Origin: Lindgomyces ingoldianus
Taxonomy: Eukaryota; Ascomycota; Dothideomycetes; Pleosporales; Lindgomycetaceae
DNA: 64,000 bases
Assembly: GCF_010093535.1 (NCBI RefSeq)
Contig: NW_022985221.1
Coordinates: forward strand, 168,653 to 232,652
Reading direction: 5' to 3'
The position numbers were made by a program, and so were the translations under genes. A model generated the notes under the pieces. That model did no database searches. It had not been told where the DNA came from and saw only the letters and a list, made by a program, of their open reading frames with translations. Shown here in pieces: positions 37,032-50,055 of the stretch (the stretch's first letter is position 1; each line of letters begins with the position of its first letter).

Positions 37032-40000
37032 AGTGGTGAGAGGGTGGATATCCGAATGGTTGAATTATCCAGTCCGCTGTTAAATTAGTGCGAACCTGAG
37101 ACGTTAAAGGCAATCGTTAAAAGGAAGGGGGTGTCGCAATGAACTGAGCGGTTGTCGTTGTCGACGTGAGTTCAAGAACATTTCACCAGCGCGTCTCGGA
37201 TTCGGCGTTACTATCTGCCGAGATCTTATCTCTTGGCATAAATGAAATGTGCGCAGCAGTGTTCACTCGATTTCATCATCACTTCTCTCATGGTGAATGC
37301 CTTTTTCACTATTGCTCTCGCTTGAACCATAATATCGTCTTATCATAAAACTCTAAATGACCCTTCCTCATCACTGCCCATAGACTTTTTTTACCCTTTC
37401 CCACTCGGCCTAGTTCACACCATGGTATCGAACAAAAGAAGAATAAAGTCAAAATGGCAGGAATTTCCCCTTTTCAAGGAGTGTTCTCAGTCTAGGGAAC
37501 CTTGATTCCTTGGCAGCTGGTTATCTGTAGAATTTCTTCTAAGCGTCATCTTCGCAGCAGTGCCAAAACGCCTGGCAAGGTAACTCACCAGATGTCGCCA
37601 ACTCAACCATCCTGACTCTCTTTGAACTCAATCCAGTTCTGCATGCGAGAGTACTCCAAGTGCTTCTTACCTCATTGTTCCCCTCTGAGTTTTTACATTC
37701 GTCATCGTGCTCAACATAGTCTTGTTACCATAGCTCCGGTTCAACATTCCAAATCTCGAAATGCGAGTGCTGATCATGTCCAACATGTCCCAGCAACGCG
37801 GAATCTTCAGTACGAATGTCTCTCCTTCGGATGTTTGAGTACGTGCCACTTGGGCAGACTCTACACGAATGGACGACACGTAACGTGCTCAGCCACGCTT
37901 CAGAGTCCGGATTCCATCTCGCGATTTGCACCCAATACCCCACCAAGTTTTCTCCAGCTTGTATCCCCCAACGAACCTGGATAGAATGCACCGGCACTCC
38001 GCTGTATCCCGAACCCTGTGTCTCGCGTTCAACCACAGAATGTGGTTCTTTTGGCCGACACAATTCCTTTCGGAAGTCCCGGATCGAACATGGAGGGGCA
38101 CGACACTCTTGCTGCGCCCTTGGGCTGGTCCGGAATAAATTGCCAGAGGCACATCGTTGATGAATTTGTGCAGTGCCGAAACTCCGAGTGGGATCTCAAT
38201 GGCTTGACCTTGCTAATATTGAGGATTTACTGTGAATTTCGATACCACTTCTTTCGAAACCGCTGTACCAGATAGCATTCTGTAAAGCCAGCAGTCAGTC
38301 TATATTGGCGTCCTCGAGTCGCAAGCTTCAAATTCCCTCGACTCTTTGAACACTATACCATGACGGGTCGAAGTAGAGTTGGTTCCTTTTCCGCAGCATT
38401 CTTCCTCTCTTCAAATTCAACCGAGTGAGAATGCACAATGGCAAGGGAAGTTCTCGGCAAATCCTTCCCGCTGAATCTATCAACGGAATTCAACGGTCAG
38501 CGCCAACGTTTAGAAATTGTTTCCAGGCTCCCATCTTTTATCTTTTCCAGTTTCCTTAAGGTGTACATGTTCTACCATGTATGGGATATGCGTTGGGATG
38601 ACAGATGAACCACAAAGTGGGGCAAATACATCTTGAGATCTCGTGCGTTCTCTGTATCTTCGCCTGCTCTATCCTCGCGGCTTCCGACCGGGACGTTTCG
38701 ATCACGAACTTGCGATAAGCAAAGGAATCTTCTTCGATCAAGTTCATGTAAGTTCCTAATCCTCCCCGCAAGTCCGTAGGAAACCCGCGTTAACCAATTA
38801 TACTTCAAAGCATGAGCTTACTTACTATCTCGGCCTAGACAAGAATATTATCCCTCCCATAGGGTAAGAGGACACATTGTCTGAAGACAGCTGGCCCTCG
38901 TTTGAACACCAGACTCGTTCTAGTAATTTATATTCCTCAAAGCCGCCAGCTTGCATATTATCCAGAACCTGAGGAACTGAGTCTCGGCGGGATTTTGATC
39001 GCGCGATGCACTGGTCGGTCGGAGGATTGTACCTGAATTGCAAGGTAAAAGTGGGCAGGAACAGGCAAGTGTTTCTCATCTATATTTGCGGCTTTAGTCT
39101 TTGTTCTCTTCAGTACATGAGTATTCAATTTCAGCTTACCTTGTCCACGTCCCTCTTAGAAGAGTCCTAGGTCCACCTTTCCAAAAGCGAGAAACCCCGG
39201 GAGCTGACAACGGGCTCTTCTTCTAGGGGCCCTAATTGGTACTCAACTCTTGAATCTCTAGGATTCCCCGCAGATTTTCTTCGATTTGTCCTTTCTGTTC
39301 GGGGATGAGAGCCATCTCCGGCCGATTACTGACTGCATGTTCATTTCCCCAGATTTCATGCACTAGGTTGTTCGCTGCAAACACAAGCACATGCAGCCGA
39401 GGAAGTGTTTGAGAGCCGACCCGGTCGCAATGGTTGATCTAGGTTGTTGAAACTTGCAACACAATGTCAAAATCGTGGCTCCTCCGGATAGAAAGGATGA
39501 GCTAGTTCTATATGTACAGATTTCGATGCTGCAGAATCGATTCCACTCAGAAACCCATGCGAAAGATCTTTCGCCTTCAGGAAATTCCCCCATATTACAC
39601 GATGCAAACGCAGGTACCCTCACGCGCGAACCGGAGGGCCTGGCAGCGACCGGCTGGTCGCACCGAACATGAACACTCAGATTCGGCTAGACTCCCCGAA
39701 TGCAACGTCGTAGCGGTCTTGTCTGGACAGCGGTTCAATCTTCTGAATGGTGGAAGACCCTGCACAAGGTCCAAATGAAGCTGGCTCCTCGGCCTCCTCT
39801 AGCACTTGCGTCTGGGCTTATTGGACAATTCCGTCGGAAGAATAGACAGGGACGGTTGGATGTCTTCACTCAACCTAATACTTCACAACGCAAGGCCCAA
39901 ACCTTCTCCCACTTGGTTGTGTTTCGTCGTTATTTCCACTATTCTCTTCTCTTCTGCCAATCCCTTGTTTCCATGTGCGCCATATGGTTTTCTGGAGAGA

Positions 40001-40743
40001 AGAGAGCTCTCATCATTAGTCTCATTGTTCGCGCGTGATTCCGATGCAAGGCCACAAACCCCAGATTCTTCTGGCGGCCATGCGGCGCTGCTCATGCCGG
40101 ATTTGGTTGGCTTCCGGAGTCGTGGTGTGGCGATCGGCAATTCCTAACCAATAGTTAAGAAGAGTGGCGTCTGGGGATCAAGCTAATTCCGCTTCCAGGG
40201 CTTACGCCGTTGCCCATCTCTTTTCACGGTCTGCGGCACAGCTTTTCAACGTAACGAGAATGTCTCGTCAGCCAATCGTGGCCTGCACACCGCCTGACCG
40301 CGGTCCGAAGCAATAATTCACGCAGGAGAGTTCATCGACAACTTCCCTGAACATGGACTTGGATGGCAATTCGTCCTGCACGATCTACGCCTCTCATTTC
40401 GAAGCTCTGCGGGGATGCAACCAAGCTGGACAAGCAAACCTTCCAGCCCCATAGTGCTGCGGCGGGAACCACTAGCATTCCAGCATCTCGCTGGCTCCGA
40501 GAACTTGGAAACCCTGTTGAAGCTCCGCATGTGAAGCCGAAATATGCCCCTGGCCTGATGAGCTTCCCTCTAGGGCGACTCCGATATTTAAAGACCTCCT
40601 TTGTCCTCCCTAGACAATCAGCACGCCCCAGATCCTCTAAACACAGTCGTTTCTACGCTTGACCCTCTGTATCAATATTCCTCGAACCGAATTCGATCGC
40701 TCGCTCAACTCGGCTCTCCAGCAATCCCAATAGCTTTGTCAAG
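37032..40743. other. Gene-poor 3.7 kb upstream of the CFEM gene
   Basis: No supported gene. The first 100-200 bp are the PRP46 promoter. A TATTTAAA box at 40585-40592 probably belongs to the CFEM gene. The remaining open frames are short and conflicting. Confidence 0.5.
40585..40592 (+). promoter_or_regulatory. TATA-like box of the CFEM gene
   Basis: TATTTAAA, about 150 bp before the CFEM start codon, followed by a CT-rich stretch. Confidence 0.45.
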
Positions 40744-41353
40744 ATGAAGACCTTCGCCGCCGCCGCCATTCTTGCTCTGGCCTCCGTTGCCACTGCCCAG
40801 CTTGACAACATCCCCTCTTGCGCCGTATGTTTACTCTGTAGTAAGGTCGGCCCTATAGCTAACATTGTTACAGTTGACCTGCTTCGTCAACACCCTGTCT
40901 AGTGATGGATGTTCAAGCTTGACTGACTTCGCCTGCCACTGCAAGAAGAGCGACTCCCTCTTCGCCTCAGTCACTCCCTGTGTGCAAAAGGCATGCAATG
41001 CGGATGACCAGGCCAAGGTCATCACGGCAGTTGAGGGTACCTGCAAAGACGCTGGTGTCCCAATCACGGTTCCCAACCCCAGCTCTGCTGCTCCATCCAG
41101 CTCTGCTGCTCCTTCATCTGCTCCTGTTAGCTCTACCCCGGCCACCAGCGCTGCTCCCACCAGCGCTGCTCCTACAACCAATGCTGCCAGCTCCGCTGCC
41201 AGCTCCGCCGCCTCCTCTATCTTGGTCACCGCTTCCTCCAACGCAACTGCTACTGCTACTCCCACCGTGTCTCAGTTTACTGGTGGTGCTGCTCATGCTA
41301 CCCAAGCTGCTGGCATCCTCGGTGCCGCTGCTTTGGCTTTCCTTGCTTTGTAG
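40744..41353 (+). CDS. CFEM-domain, GPI-anchored cell surface protein
   Basis: Small secreted cysteine-rich protein of the CFEM family. Known members bind haem in iron uptake or act as cell-wall proteins and effectors. Exons are 40744-40824 and 40874-41353, giving 186 residues. The signal peptide is about residues 1-18 (MKTFAAAAILALASVATAQ). The CFEM domain has all eight cysteines: C26, C30, C40, C48, C50, C63, C68 and C84. Asp45, three residues before C48, is at the haem-iron ligand position of the family. Residues 95-150 are a Ser/Ala/Thr/Pro-rich, likely O-glycosylated stalk. The C-terminus is a hydrophobic GPI-attachment tail ending ILGAAALAFLAL. The intron falls after the first cysteine. 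Confidence 0.93.
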
Positions 41354-43695
41354 ATTGCCAATTTCTCTTGATCATCTCATAATGCATCGGTCACGGCAAT
41401 TGGGAATAGGGTTTTGATCGGGTATCAAAAAGAAGCGTCTGGAGATGTGATGATTGAGGTCCGTAATGCTGGGGTTTAGGGTTGGGGTTTGGGGTTTGGG
41501 GATGAGAGACGAGAACCTCATTTGCTGTACTATACACCGAGGAGGAAATAATAATGCTATGCATTCGTGCTTCAGACTTCATTCCCTCTCGGCCTTCGCT
41601 ATGAACAATGATGTCGAACCCGTCACGTTTCCTTGATTTACCTAGGAAGGTTCGAAACATGATGTCAACAGTGAAGCTCGGTAGTTTCGAGAGTGGAGGA
41701 CTGTGATCGTGTGATGTCAATTGATCAACGCGTCGCCGTTTCACATTGATGGTTGTCACATCAAGCTTCTAGGAAATCCATGGTTCTGAAACGGTCAGCC
41801 GAGCGTTGAGGTTTAGGGCCTTGGCCAGCTTTGTACTGGGGTTAGGTCAGAGATAACAAGATTCGAGATGGTGTTTCTGACGGAGGGGATTGGAGCGAAT
41901 TTGATACGATGAAACGAAAGAGCTCTCCTCAACCTACTTCACGCACCTGTACGGCCAATACATGATCCGGATGGGCATTTATGTGGAGAGTGGTCCAATA
42001 TTTCATCTTGGCACAGTGGACAGGACGAATATTCCCAGGGGAACCTACCAAGGTTGTCGTGATGCGCTTCCCGATGGATGCGGTTCCTCATCATTTACCA
42101 ACTTGCAATTACGAGTCTGCACTCGCCGGAAGCCTTTTCATCCGCTGTGCCACTTTGTGTAAGCAGTTATTCTCCCGTGGCGAATGCGTGGCGCTCCAGT
42201 GGCTCGACGGCCTCTCTCGTCATCTCACCACTCCCGATTGCACTATCGGCGTAGATCCTTCTGCTCGGGCTAGCGTCCGAGGAGACCTAGGGATTTTCAA
42301 GGCTTGAATGAAACAAACTCAATCTCAAGCGTCGCGCATTATGTGACCTTATGTCAGCACAAGTGCCGGATAGGTAAAGCAATCCCTTTCCGGGACTTTC
42401 ATAGGCGGATCTATCACCAAAGCATACTTATAGAAGTCTCAGAACGATTCTTCAAGATACAATTCTTGGATTGCTGATTATTCACTCGCTTCTAATGCGT
42501 TGTTGAAGCCATTGCCAAGCGGAGCTTGTCTGCTTCAGGAGATTGTTAGCACTTGACAATCCAAGTTTGTCGTGGACAGGGGACGAATTCAACAGGCTTC
42601 CGTGAAGTTGGAGACATCCTTCAGCTTTACGGAGAGACCGAGTGCGTATCGATTCCATGAAGTAAGAATTCGTGGTGAGGTTATGTTACCCATACAACCT
42701 GAAGTTTCTGCCCCAGGCTCCTAAATCTGTCTATCTTTGGGAATACCTGCTAAAATTAAGCATATTTTAAGGTTTTCTTACTCAACGGCGAACAATTTTA
42801 GAATGCAGCAAGATGACCAATTGTCAACCTCCTATCCTGTTCAGCCTTTCATGCACCACGATTGTATGCAGACCTTTAGGCCTGGAGCACATTGCTCAGT
42901 GCATCTTGTGCCATGAAGATTTACTTAAAATGGCAACTCTTCTGCGCAGCAATCGGCCGGCGCAGCTAGGTGCCGACCGTTTCTCTCAGCCACCAAGACA
43001 ATTTTGTTCAATCATATCGACTAGACTTCAGCCCTGCGGAATCCTAACTCCTTCTTAGACACGATTGACTTCCAATGACGTGAATCTATGACTTTAATAG
43101 ACGGGCTGATTCGTACGATCTGACTATTTTGAGCACGCCGAGCCGTCTTTCTCGGATGATTCCTGGGGCTCTTTCAATTCTGACCGAAAGTGTCGGGGTC
43201 ATTGTAATCGCACTGACATCCAATTCCCGTTGAAGCGGTCCCAAGCACTTTCTTCGTCCAGGAAGGAAACTCTTTATGCGAGAGCCGTGATTGGTCTGGT
43301 CGTACTTCATTTCCCTTCCGGGGGCTGGCGTCCCCGTGGCTTGATGAGTAAGTCGCAAAAAGTTGACTGCAACCACTATACATGTTCCCTCCCGCTTGCT
43401 ACTACCGCAGTCTCCGCAGTTCGTTTGGCAAGGCTAGGTTCTCGCTATCGTCCCGCTAGCATGGTTGCTGCTGAGCACAGAGCAGCTCTCCTGTGGCTGT
43501 TGGACGCCTTACCTTGAGAACTGAGCTTCTCTGATGTGAATTCATCACTTATTCAGCGACCAGGTGGTGTTCACCCTGTGGCCCTGGCTAACCTAAGCCC
43601 TCAAGCTCGTGAGTTGTATATGAGGCTCTTTCAATCCTCGTGGCGGCCTAGACCTTTTCTAAGGTTGAGTCTCGGTTTGAAGAAATATACGAATA
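41354..43695. other. Intergenic upstream of the Zn2Cys6 gene
   Basis: No supported gene. A G-rich, telomere-like tract at 41471-41501 lies within about 150 bp of the CFEM stop codon and may be in its 3' UTR. Confidence 0.5.
41471..41501 (+). repeat. G-run tract (possible G-quadruplex, telomere-like)
   Basis: Five runs of three or four Gs separated by TTTA, TT, TTT and TTT. Spacing fits the four-run G-quadruplex rule, and the first part resembles TTAGGG. Confidence 0.7.
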
Positions 43696-45541
43696 ATGCA
43701 GGAAAAGAAGAAGCGAACTAGGGCTAGTCATCCCAAAGTGCGGACAGGATGCCATACCTGCAAGTAAGTGAAACGCCCCGTTGAGCCATTTGTTTGGCAT
43801 CGTACTGATATTCAAATTTGGATAAAGGGCTCGACGAGTCAAATGCGATGAGCAAAGACCTGCTTGTCAAAAATGTTTAAGTACTGGTCGAAAGTGCGAA
43901 GGGTACAAGAACAGTCACGAATGGGTCGTTATTGTTGCCCCTCCAGCCCCGATAACAGATGTATTCGAGGATGATCGAAGTCGACGCCATTTTGATTACT
44001 TTCGGTCCATGGCTGTTTACGAGCTGTCCTGGTTTTTCGAGGGAGGCTTCTGGGGAACGTTAGTCTTAAACGAAGCTCATTCATCGGCAGCAGTCCGCCA
44101 TGCCGTCATTGCGCTAGCTTGCTCTCACGAGGATTTTAAAGATAGTTTGACGGTTGCAGCAAAGGCACCACAGTATGCATACGCTGCTCAGCATTACAGC
44201 AAAGCGATCCGCAACCTCATCAAAGAAACTTCAAACGATGCCCAGGATTCGCGGATGCGCGCTCTAATCTGCGGCCTACTATTCATATCTATTGAGATAT
44301 TACGAGGGAACAACATTGCGGCATTGAACCACCTGGATGGATGTCTAAAAATAGTTAGGGAAGCGCAAGCAAAGATGGGCCAGTCTTTGACACCAGGAAG
44401 TCCGAGCCCTTGGAAGAAGATACAGTCCGAGCCAGAGATTCGATTATCAGAGGAGATCATTCCCATGTTCGCTCGCCTTGACATACAAGCTTCCTTGGTA
44501 TTGGGGCGGAAACCCTCCAGCGAACGCTTGGTGCCAATCGTGTGGCATCCTTCAAAGCATATCCAAATCGACGAGCCTGAACTCTTTAGCTTTGCATCGA
44601 TCCTTGATGCCTGTAATTCACTGCTATTGATGGCGAATCGCATTCACCAGTAAGTTTGACTGTCTTTGACAAAATACGCAACTCATAACATTAACAGCTT
44701 CATGCATTGGAACTCTGATGCCTATCGCCATCAGCTAGTCAGGCCAATACCAGTGGATGTACTTGCTCAGAAGATGGTTCTATGCGACGAGCTCATGCGG
44801 TGGGAAATCGCCGTTCAGCCTCTTCTAAACTCCTGCGAACAGCACGACCACGACAAGCTTACTCTTATGCGAATACACAACAGGACAGGCCTCACTTTAT
44901 TAGAAAGCAGTCTCCACGTCGAAGAGTGTCTTCTTGATGACTACCAGTGGGCATTTGAAGATATTGTCAACTACACCGAAGAACTACAGGGACGGCCCTG
45001 CGCCAGTGACGAAGAGAGCTTCACTTCCTCCGAATCCTCAATGTCTCCCGAGCCCTCAGGTTCCACCAGAAACCCATCTACTCCAGCTGCGAGTGAGTCG
45101 CAAGCACGATCGCAAAGCAAAGACGCCAAGTTCCATCCAATGCAAACCGGACTCCTCAAACTTCGTAGCCGGCCTTTCTTCCTTCTCGACAACGGTGTGA
45201 TATTTTCCCTCTACTGGACGGTTCTCAAATCGCGAGATAGTCTGCTTCGACGCCGCGCGATCTCACTTCTTGAATCTTCCATACAAGAAGGTGTGTGGAT
45301 CGGCCCCATTCAAGCAACTATCGCTAAGCGCATCGTTGAGATTGAGGAGATGCAACCCTATGAGCAAGATCCACCGCCTGAGAGTATCAAGAAGCCTGAG
45401 AATATCCCTGAGTATATTAGAATACATAGCGTCGGTACTGATATCGATAAAATGAGGAGGACGGCAAAGTTGGTGATTTTGCAGCGATTGAATGGGGTGG
45501 ATGGAGATTGGGATGAGAGCGTTGAGTGGGTGAGGTGGTGA
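43696..45541 (+). CDS. Zn2Cys6 transcription factor
   Basis: Fungal-specific nuclear regulator. Exons are 43696-43763, 43828-44649 and 44698-45541, giving 577 residues. The binuclear zinc cluster is at C19, C22, C29, C36, C39 and C46 (CX2CX6CX6CX2CX6C), preceded by basic KKKRTRASHPKVRTG. The first intron lies inside the cluster (HTCK/ARRVKCDE), a frequent position in this family. The middle part resembles the fungal transcription-factor regulatory domain: FDYFRSMAVYELSWFF, VRHAVIALACSHED, MRALICGLLFISIEILRGN. A Ser-rich acidic insert (about 415-455) follows, then a helical C-terminus. Intron 1 uses an AAAG acceptor. No neighbouring pathway genes suggest a target. Confidence 0.92.
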
Positions 45542-45830
45542 GTTTCCAAATCTGATGCGGACATTTATGAGACGGTGATATAGACGCGCTTGGAAAGCGC
45601 TGTATGAGAGACACGATACCCTTTGACGAAGTTGACACTTCATTGTAGAAGATTTCTGTACGATTAAGAGGAACTACGCGGGGTGTTGGGGACACCTTTC
45701 ATTGTTAGCATACGCATTCGTCACCTTTCAGCGGTATCAGTCTCCTCTCTTTTTTCCTGTCTCCATTCTCCAATAGGGAATTTCATTAGATCTTGGTGAG
45801 ACTGCATGTAGCCTCTATCTCAAATATTAT
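45542..45830. other. 3' region of the Zn2Cys6 gene
   Basis: Nothing coding seen. Confidence 0.4.
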
Positions 45831-45849
45831 TCCTTTAAATCCACCCTCT

Positions 45850-46330
45850 CAATACTACAAATAGGTAGCCTTACAAACCGCCTCCAGGCCCCTAGTATTC
45901 TGCACAGGAAAGTGACCCTGCATCTCGCAAAATCTCGCAGAATCGCCGGACATGCTGTAGCCCCAAGCCCGCTTCACAAATCTATTCTTCATGAAACCGT
46001 ACAACAAAAAACTGCTTACACCAGCTCACTAAACCGCCATTTTCCCAATGTGGTACATCATCATTGGAAGCCCTTCTAGGAAAGGTAAGTAATGCTGAGA
46101 ATACAAATAGAGTGCTTACAAAGGGCTGTCTTATCGGCTAAAGACGGGGTGGGGCTGAATGTATAGTTGGATGAGCAGAGTTGAGATAAGAGAAGGAGAG
46201 TACTAAGGTTATGACAGGGAGATAGAGGGGTTTTGGAAAGGGAGTAGGTGGTGTAGGTTAAGAGATTGCATTGGGAGTGCTGTTACAGAGAAAATAGTTA
46301 GAGTAGTGGCGGTGAAATGCTCGAATACTG
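45850..46330 (-). pseudogene. Possible decayed gene, C-terminal fragment
   Basis: Reading the minus strand, a clean frame ends at a TAG near 45864 and includes FMKNRFVKRAWGYS and ARFCEMQGHFPVQNTRGLEA. Upstream, in another frame, LTFPRRASNDDVPHWENGG then WCKQFFVVRFHEE ends at a stop. Further upstream a proline-rich and hydrophobic stretch (PLYLPVITLVLSFSYLN) is broken by a stop. The pieces look protein-like but cannot be joined without a frameshift. I do not recognise the family, and unusual splicing is an alternative. Confidence 0.3.
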
Positions 46331-47541
46331 CTTGCTTTCGATCTTCACTTTATCAGTGATGAATGCTTAGAAAGTGTAGCCGGTGTCGAAAACCTAACCC
46401 TGCTCTGCATATAACAAGCTTAATTAGCTGCTACTTAGTTAAAAACAGTCACGATTCTCAAAGAGCATTCTAATTTTTTGTTCCATGTTGATCTAGTGCG
46501 AATATTCGCGTTTCCCAGAAACGCGCTCCAAAAACGACACTCCTCTCCACTCCAGAATCTACATCTCGCACTTCGCATAGCATTCCACATGAAGTCTGGC
46601 TGCTTATTCGAACTCGGGGCCTAAGTTTGCTGACTCAGGATCCAGGGACCGGACATCGGAGGCTAAAAGGAAGAAACTTTGAAACCAATATGGTGGGAAG
46701 ATTTTCCGAGCCTGGGCACCGAAGGGAGTATGGGCAAAGGAGTATCCATGAAAATGCAGCTGGGGAGATAAATCGGAGAACGAAGATCTCAAGCCTAGTT
46801 AGCATTGACGGCGCACAACGAACTAGACTAACACACTATTTTGGGCAAATCTCAGGCCATGGCCAAAAGAGGTTTCCTTAAAATCCTCTCCAGCAACTCT
46901 CTCAAAAATCTCTGTCCCAGAATTCTCACCACACCCCTTCACTCTATTCCCTCGAATCTTGTGCCGTTATTTTGTTACAGGCTACGTATATACTGATACA
47001 CATTTTTTAATAAGACATCAATTAGCTCTTGCAAAAAGTTTTCAGGTAACTTTTCAGGGAGAAGGGCGCCCATATTTCCTCGCACAAGTATAGCTTACCT
47101 ACTTCGTAGATTGAGGACAGTCAAGCTTAGTATGAACTCGTCGTCGCCCACGAAATACATCCCACAACTACTTCGCTGTTCTCTCGTTTCCATACCCACC
47201 CTAGCGTCGCTTAGAGAGCATCTTCAGGCACGTTTATCTAATTCAATGCTCGATAGGATCTACTTTGAGTGCCATGCCGCATTTTTGTCGGTAGGATAGA
47301 TGGCCGAGTGCCCTTTTTACAGCTTCTATAGCAGTGATGGCCGAGAAGGGAGAGGCGGTTATGTGAACAAGCAAGAAGAGTGTGCTAAAAGGCTTAGTTA
47401 AGATAGATAATTCTATTCTTTAGGTCCCCCGTTGAACTTATGTTTCAGTACCAGACCCCTAACTTCAATACGCATTGACATGCATCCAACTACCCTTTCC
47501 TCATATCAACCTCACCCCCGAACATTTCAGAGTCCCATTTA
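46331..47541. other. Intergenic, no gene seen
   Basis: AT-richer than its surroundings, with short open frames only. It lies downstream of the nucleoside hydrolase gene. Confidence 0.45.
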
Positions 47542-49446
47542 TCATCCGACCCTCCCAAAAATCCTCTCTAATAACTCTCCCGCAAACCTCTCCACCCCAG
47601 GACTCCCCACACATCTATCTACACGATTCCCCCTCCTCTCATCCAACCAACCCCCCGCATCCCCCACAACCATAGCTTCCACATCCCCCTCCCCTTTCAT
47701 AGGCCCCTTCCCTCTCTGATCGACAATACAACATCCTCGTGTCCACTGCCCCGAACTCTCAACGCGGATATCCTCGCCTGCGATGAACTTCCACTGCGAG
47801 GCTAAGGGATTGCCTTGGGTGGAAGTTAGACAGTACCATATTGTAAGCGGGTCGTGGAGTTCAAGACCCAGTTTTGTAGGATCTTGGGATGGTTTGAGCG
47901 AGAAGACTTTTTGGTAGGTGGTAGTTAGAAACGCGGTGGACCAGTTTGCGAGGGGGGAGGTGGAGAGCGGGGTTGTGTAGGTGGTAAAGAGGGATTGGGG
48001 GAGGAGGTGGGGGGTTGTTATATCTACAGATAGGTTGTTAGCGTTGGGTTGGTGTGCGGACATGAAGAATTGATTTTGCAGGGGATGTACTATGGTAAGT
48101 GGGATGAATAATCGGACTGTGCATACCAAGCGGGAAAAGCCTTAACTTCAACTGCTTCGAAAGAATCTTCGGATAAGGTGGTAGCTGTCCCTTTCCGGAC
48201 AGTGTTGGGGGCATCGTTGTTCTTGGATTCGGACTCGTAAGAGCGAACACTCTCGCCGACGCAACGCTATCAGCATACATATTGAACTCCGCGCCAGGCG
48301 TCATCTGGTTTCTGAGATTTAGCATTCGTCGTAAAAGTGTGTCTGGTTGCTTGATCAAATTGAAACGCGGAGCAGATATAGACAAGACTTCTGCAGAGTA
48401 AATGCGAGACAGATTTGGAGGCTGAGAACACAGCTCAGAGAAATGTAAGAGGATGTCGAGAAGAGGTAAACTTACGTTTCCAGGGACTTCAACAGCTCCG
48501 CCCATAACTATGACTTCTTTTACGCGAAGGAAAGCCTCGGCATCGGCTGCTGCTGCTATGGCGAGATTCGTTAGAGGGCCGATGGCTACGATGGTAATAG
48601 TATCTGGTTCATTTTCGCGGAGGATCTGAAGCATTTCTTCATGTGCAGGTTTGAGCGATGGTACGAAAAGCGAATGTTGGTCTTTGACTTGTTGAAGAGC
48701 GGCGGCTTCCTCGGCGGACATGGACTCGGGGGTGGGTTTGAAAAGAGACCTCCATGTTTCTGCAGGACTCAAATGCGGATGCTAGAGGACCATTAGTAGA
48801 TAGAGTTTGATCCGTGTGAAAAAGGGGGCCCCTGTTCGTACGCTGTGATGAATTCCTCCAAGGCCGTCGATTCCATCTGCTCTTGCTCAGTACAACTAAT
48901 AATATGGAGAACAAAACTCTTACGAAAGAAATCTGCAACCATCATCTGCTCCGCCAGCGGTTCTTCCGCCCCTATCGCAACTATGCCAAACACCGATAAG
49001 CATGGGCATAAACTCCAGCCGTCATGATAATACCGATTGGTTTCCTAGCCACCAATGTCTCAAAACCTTCAGGTTTTCCATTCTCCCTTCTCCATGCCCG
49101 CTCTTTTTCAATAAAATAGAAAAGTGTAACGATGTTTCGCAGACAACTAGACCGCACGAGGCTTTAGCGGTGAACTCTAAGAGGGATGAAGGAATTATGA
49201 TGAAGGAGTTATAGCTGCGGCGTAGAATTAAACAGGGGGAGCAGACTTTTCCACATCGACATTTCCAAAAGTTATAGAAAGCATTAACACTTGTAATTCT
49301 TCGGGCTTTGCGGAAAATGCGAGCAGCATTGCGAGAACATCGTCAACGCCCTGGAGCAGGGATTAGCTAAGCATTCCGGAAGGAACGCTGTTCAACAATT
49401 GCGGTCTCACAGGATCGGTGTCAATAATAATGCGGTTGGGAGCCAT
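47542..49446 (-). CDS. Inosine/uridine-preferring nucleoside hydrolase
   Basis: Hydrolyses the N-glycosidic bond of nucleosides to ribose and base in salvage (yeast Urh1-like family). Eight exons: 49411-49446, 49247-49350, 49034-49146, 48924-48980, 48842-48876, 48476-48781, 48127-48304 and 47542-48023, giving 436 residues. Splicing rebuilds the Ca2+/ribose-binding start IIIDTDPGVDDVLAMLLAFS, with the DTDPGVDD signature at residues 9-16. Next come FGNVDVENCLRNIVTLFY, PIVAIGAEEPLAEQM and DFFHGIDGLGGIHHSHPHLS. The core continues IVAIGPLTNLAIA, VIVMGGAVEVPGN and TPGAEFNMYADSVASARV, and the late LGLELHDPLTIWYCL carries the HDP motif. Every junction restores a known family segment, which supports the model. 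One exon is only 35 nt. Substrate preference is not decided. Confidence 0.9.
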
Positions 49447-50055
49447 GTTGTGCTTAAGAGATGGTGGTGATGAAGGTGGAAGTGCCTGTTCTTTAAACCT
49501 CATGTCCGTGGCTAGCATCGGCAATGATTATTAAGAATATCTCCGCCTGCAGAATTCGGCGATGAGGGGGTGGAGTAGCTTAAGTTGGGTTTGGCCGCTC
49601 CCGCATTTAACATAGGTGATTTTGAACTGGCAGACGAGTAGCATAGCTTGCATCGATTGATGACTTCGGTTATGGTTGGCCCTTTTGTATTCCAAAAACA
49701 GTAATTAGCATTCCGGAATTGTTGCCTTAAGTGGTCTATGGACTTGACTCTTGGGCCAGTCTGGGTGACACAGAGTGGTAATTCCAAAAGTGGATCAATT
49801 TCCTTTTCTTGCAATCGGTACTCCAATTGCAAGATACAAACGCCAAATGGATAATCATAGTCTACACACCAGCCCGACCCACGGACTCCTTGCTAAGTTG
49901 CTGGCCGTATTTTAGGCGTATTCTCCTTCCATTCCCGTCCCGTCATAAGCTATCACTCCTGTAATCGATGAATGAGCACGATGTTCATATATGTCGTTCG
50001 ATCCTGCGCCAGTATGCTGAAGGAAGTCGGGAAAATCACTGCTTTGAGGGTACAT
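49447..50055. other. Intergenic between the nucleoside hydrolase and ERV29
   Basis: Promoter of the nucleoside hydrolase and 3' region of ERV29. A minus frame at 49512-49832 is open but has no recognisable domain. Confidence 0.45.
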
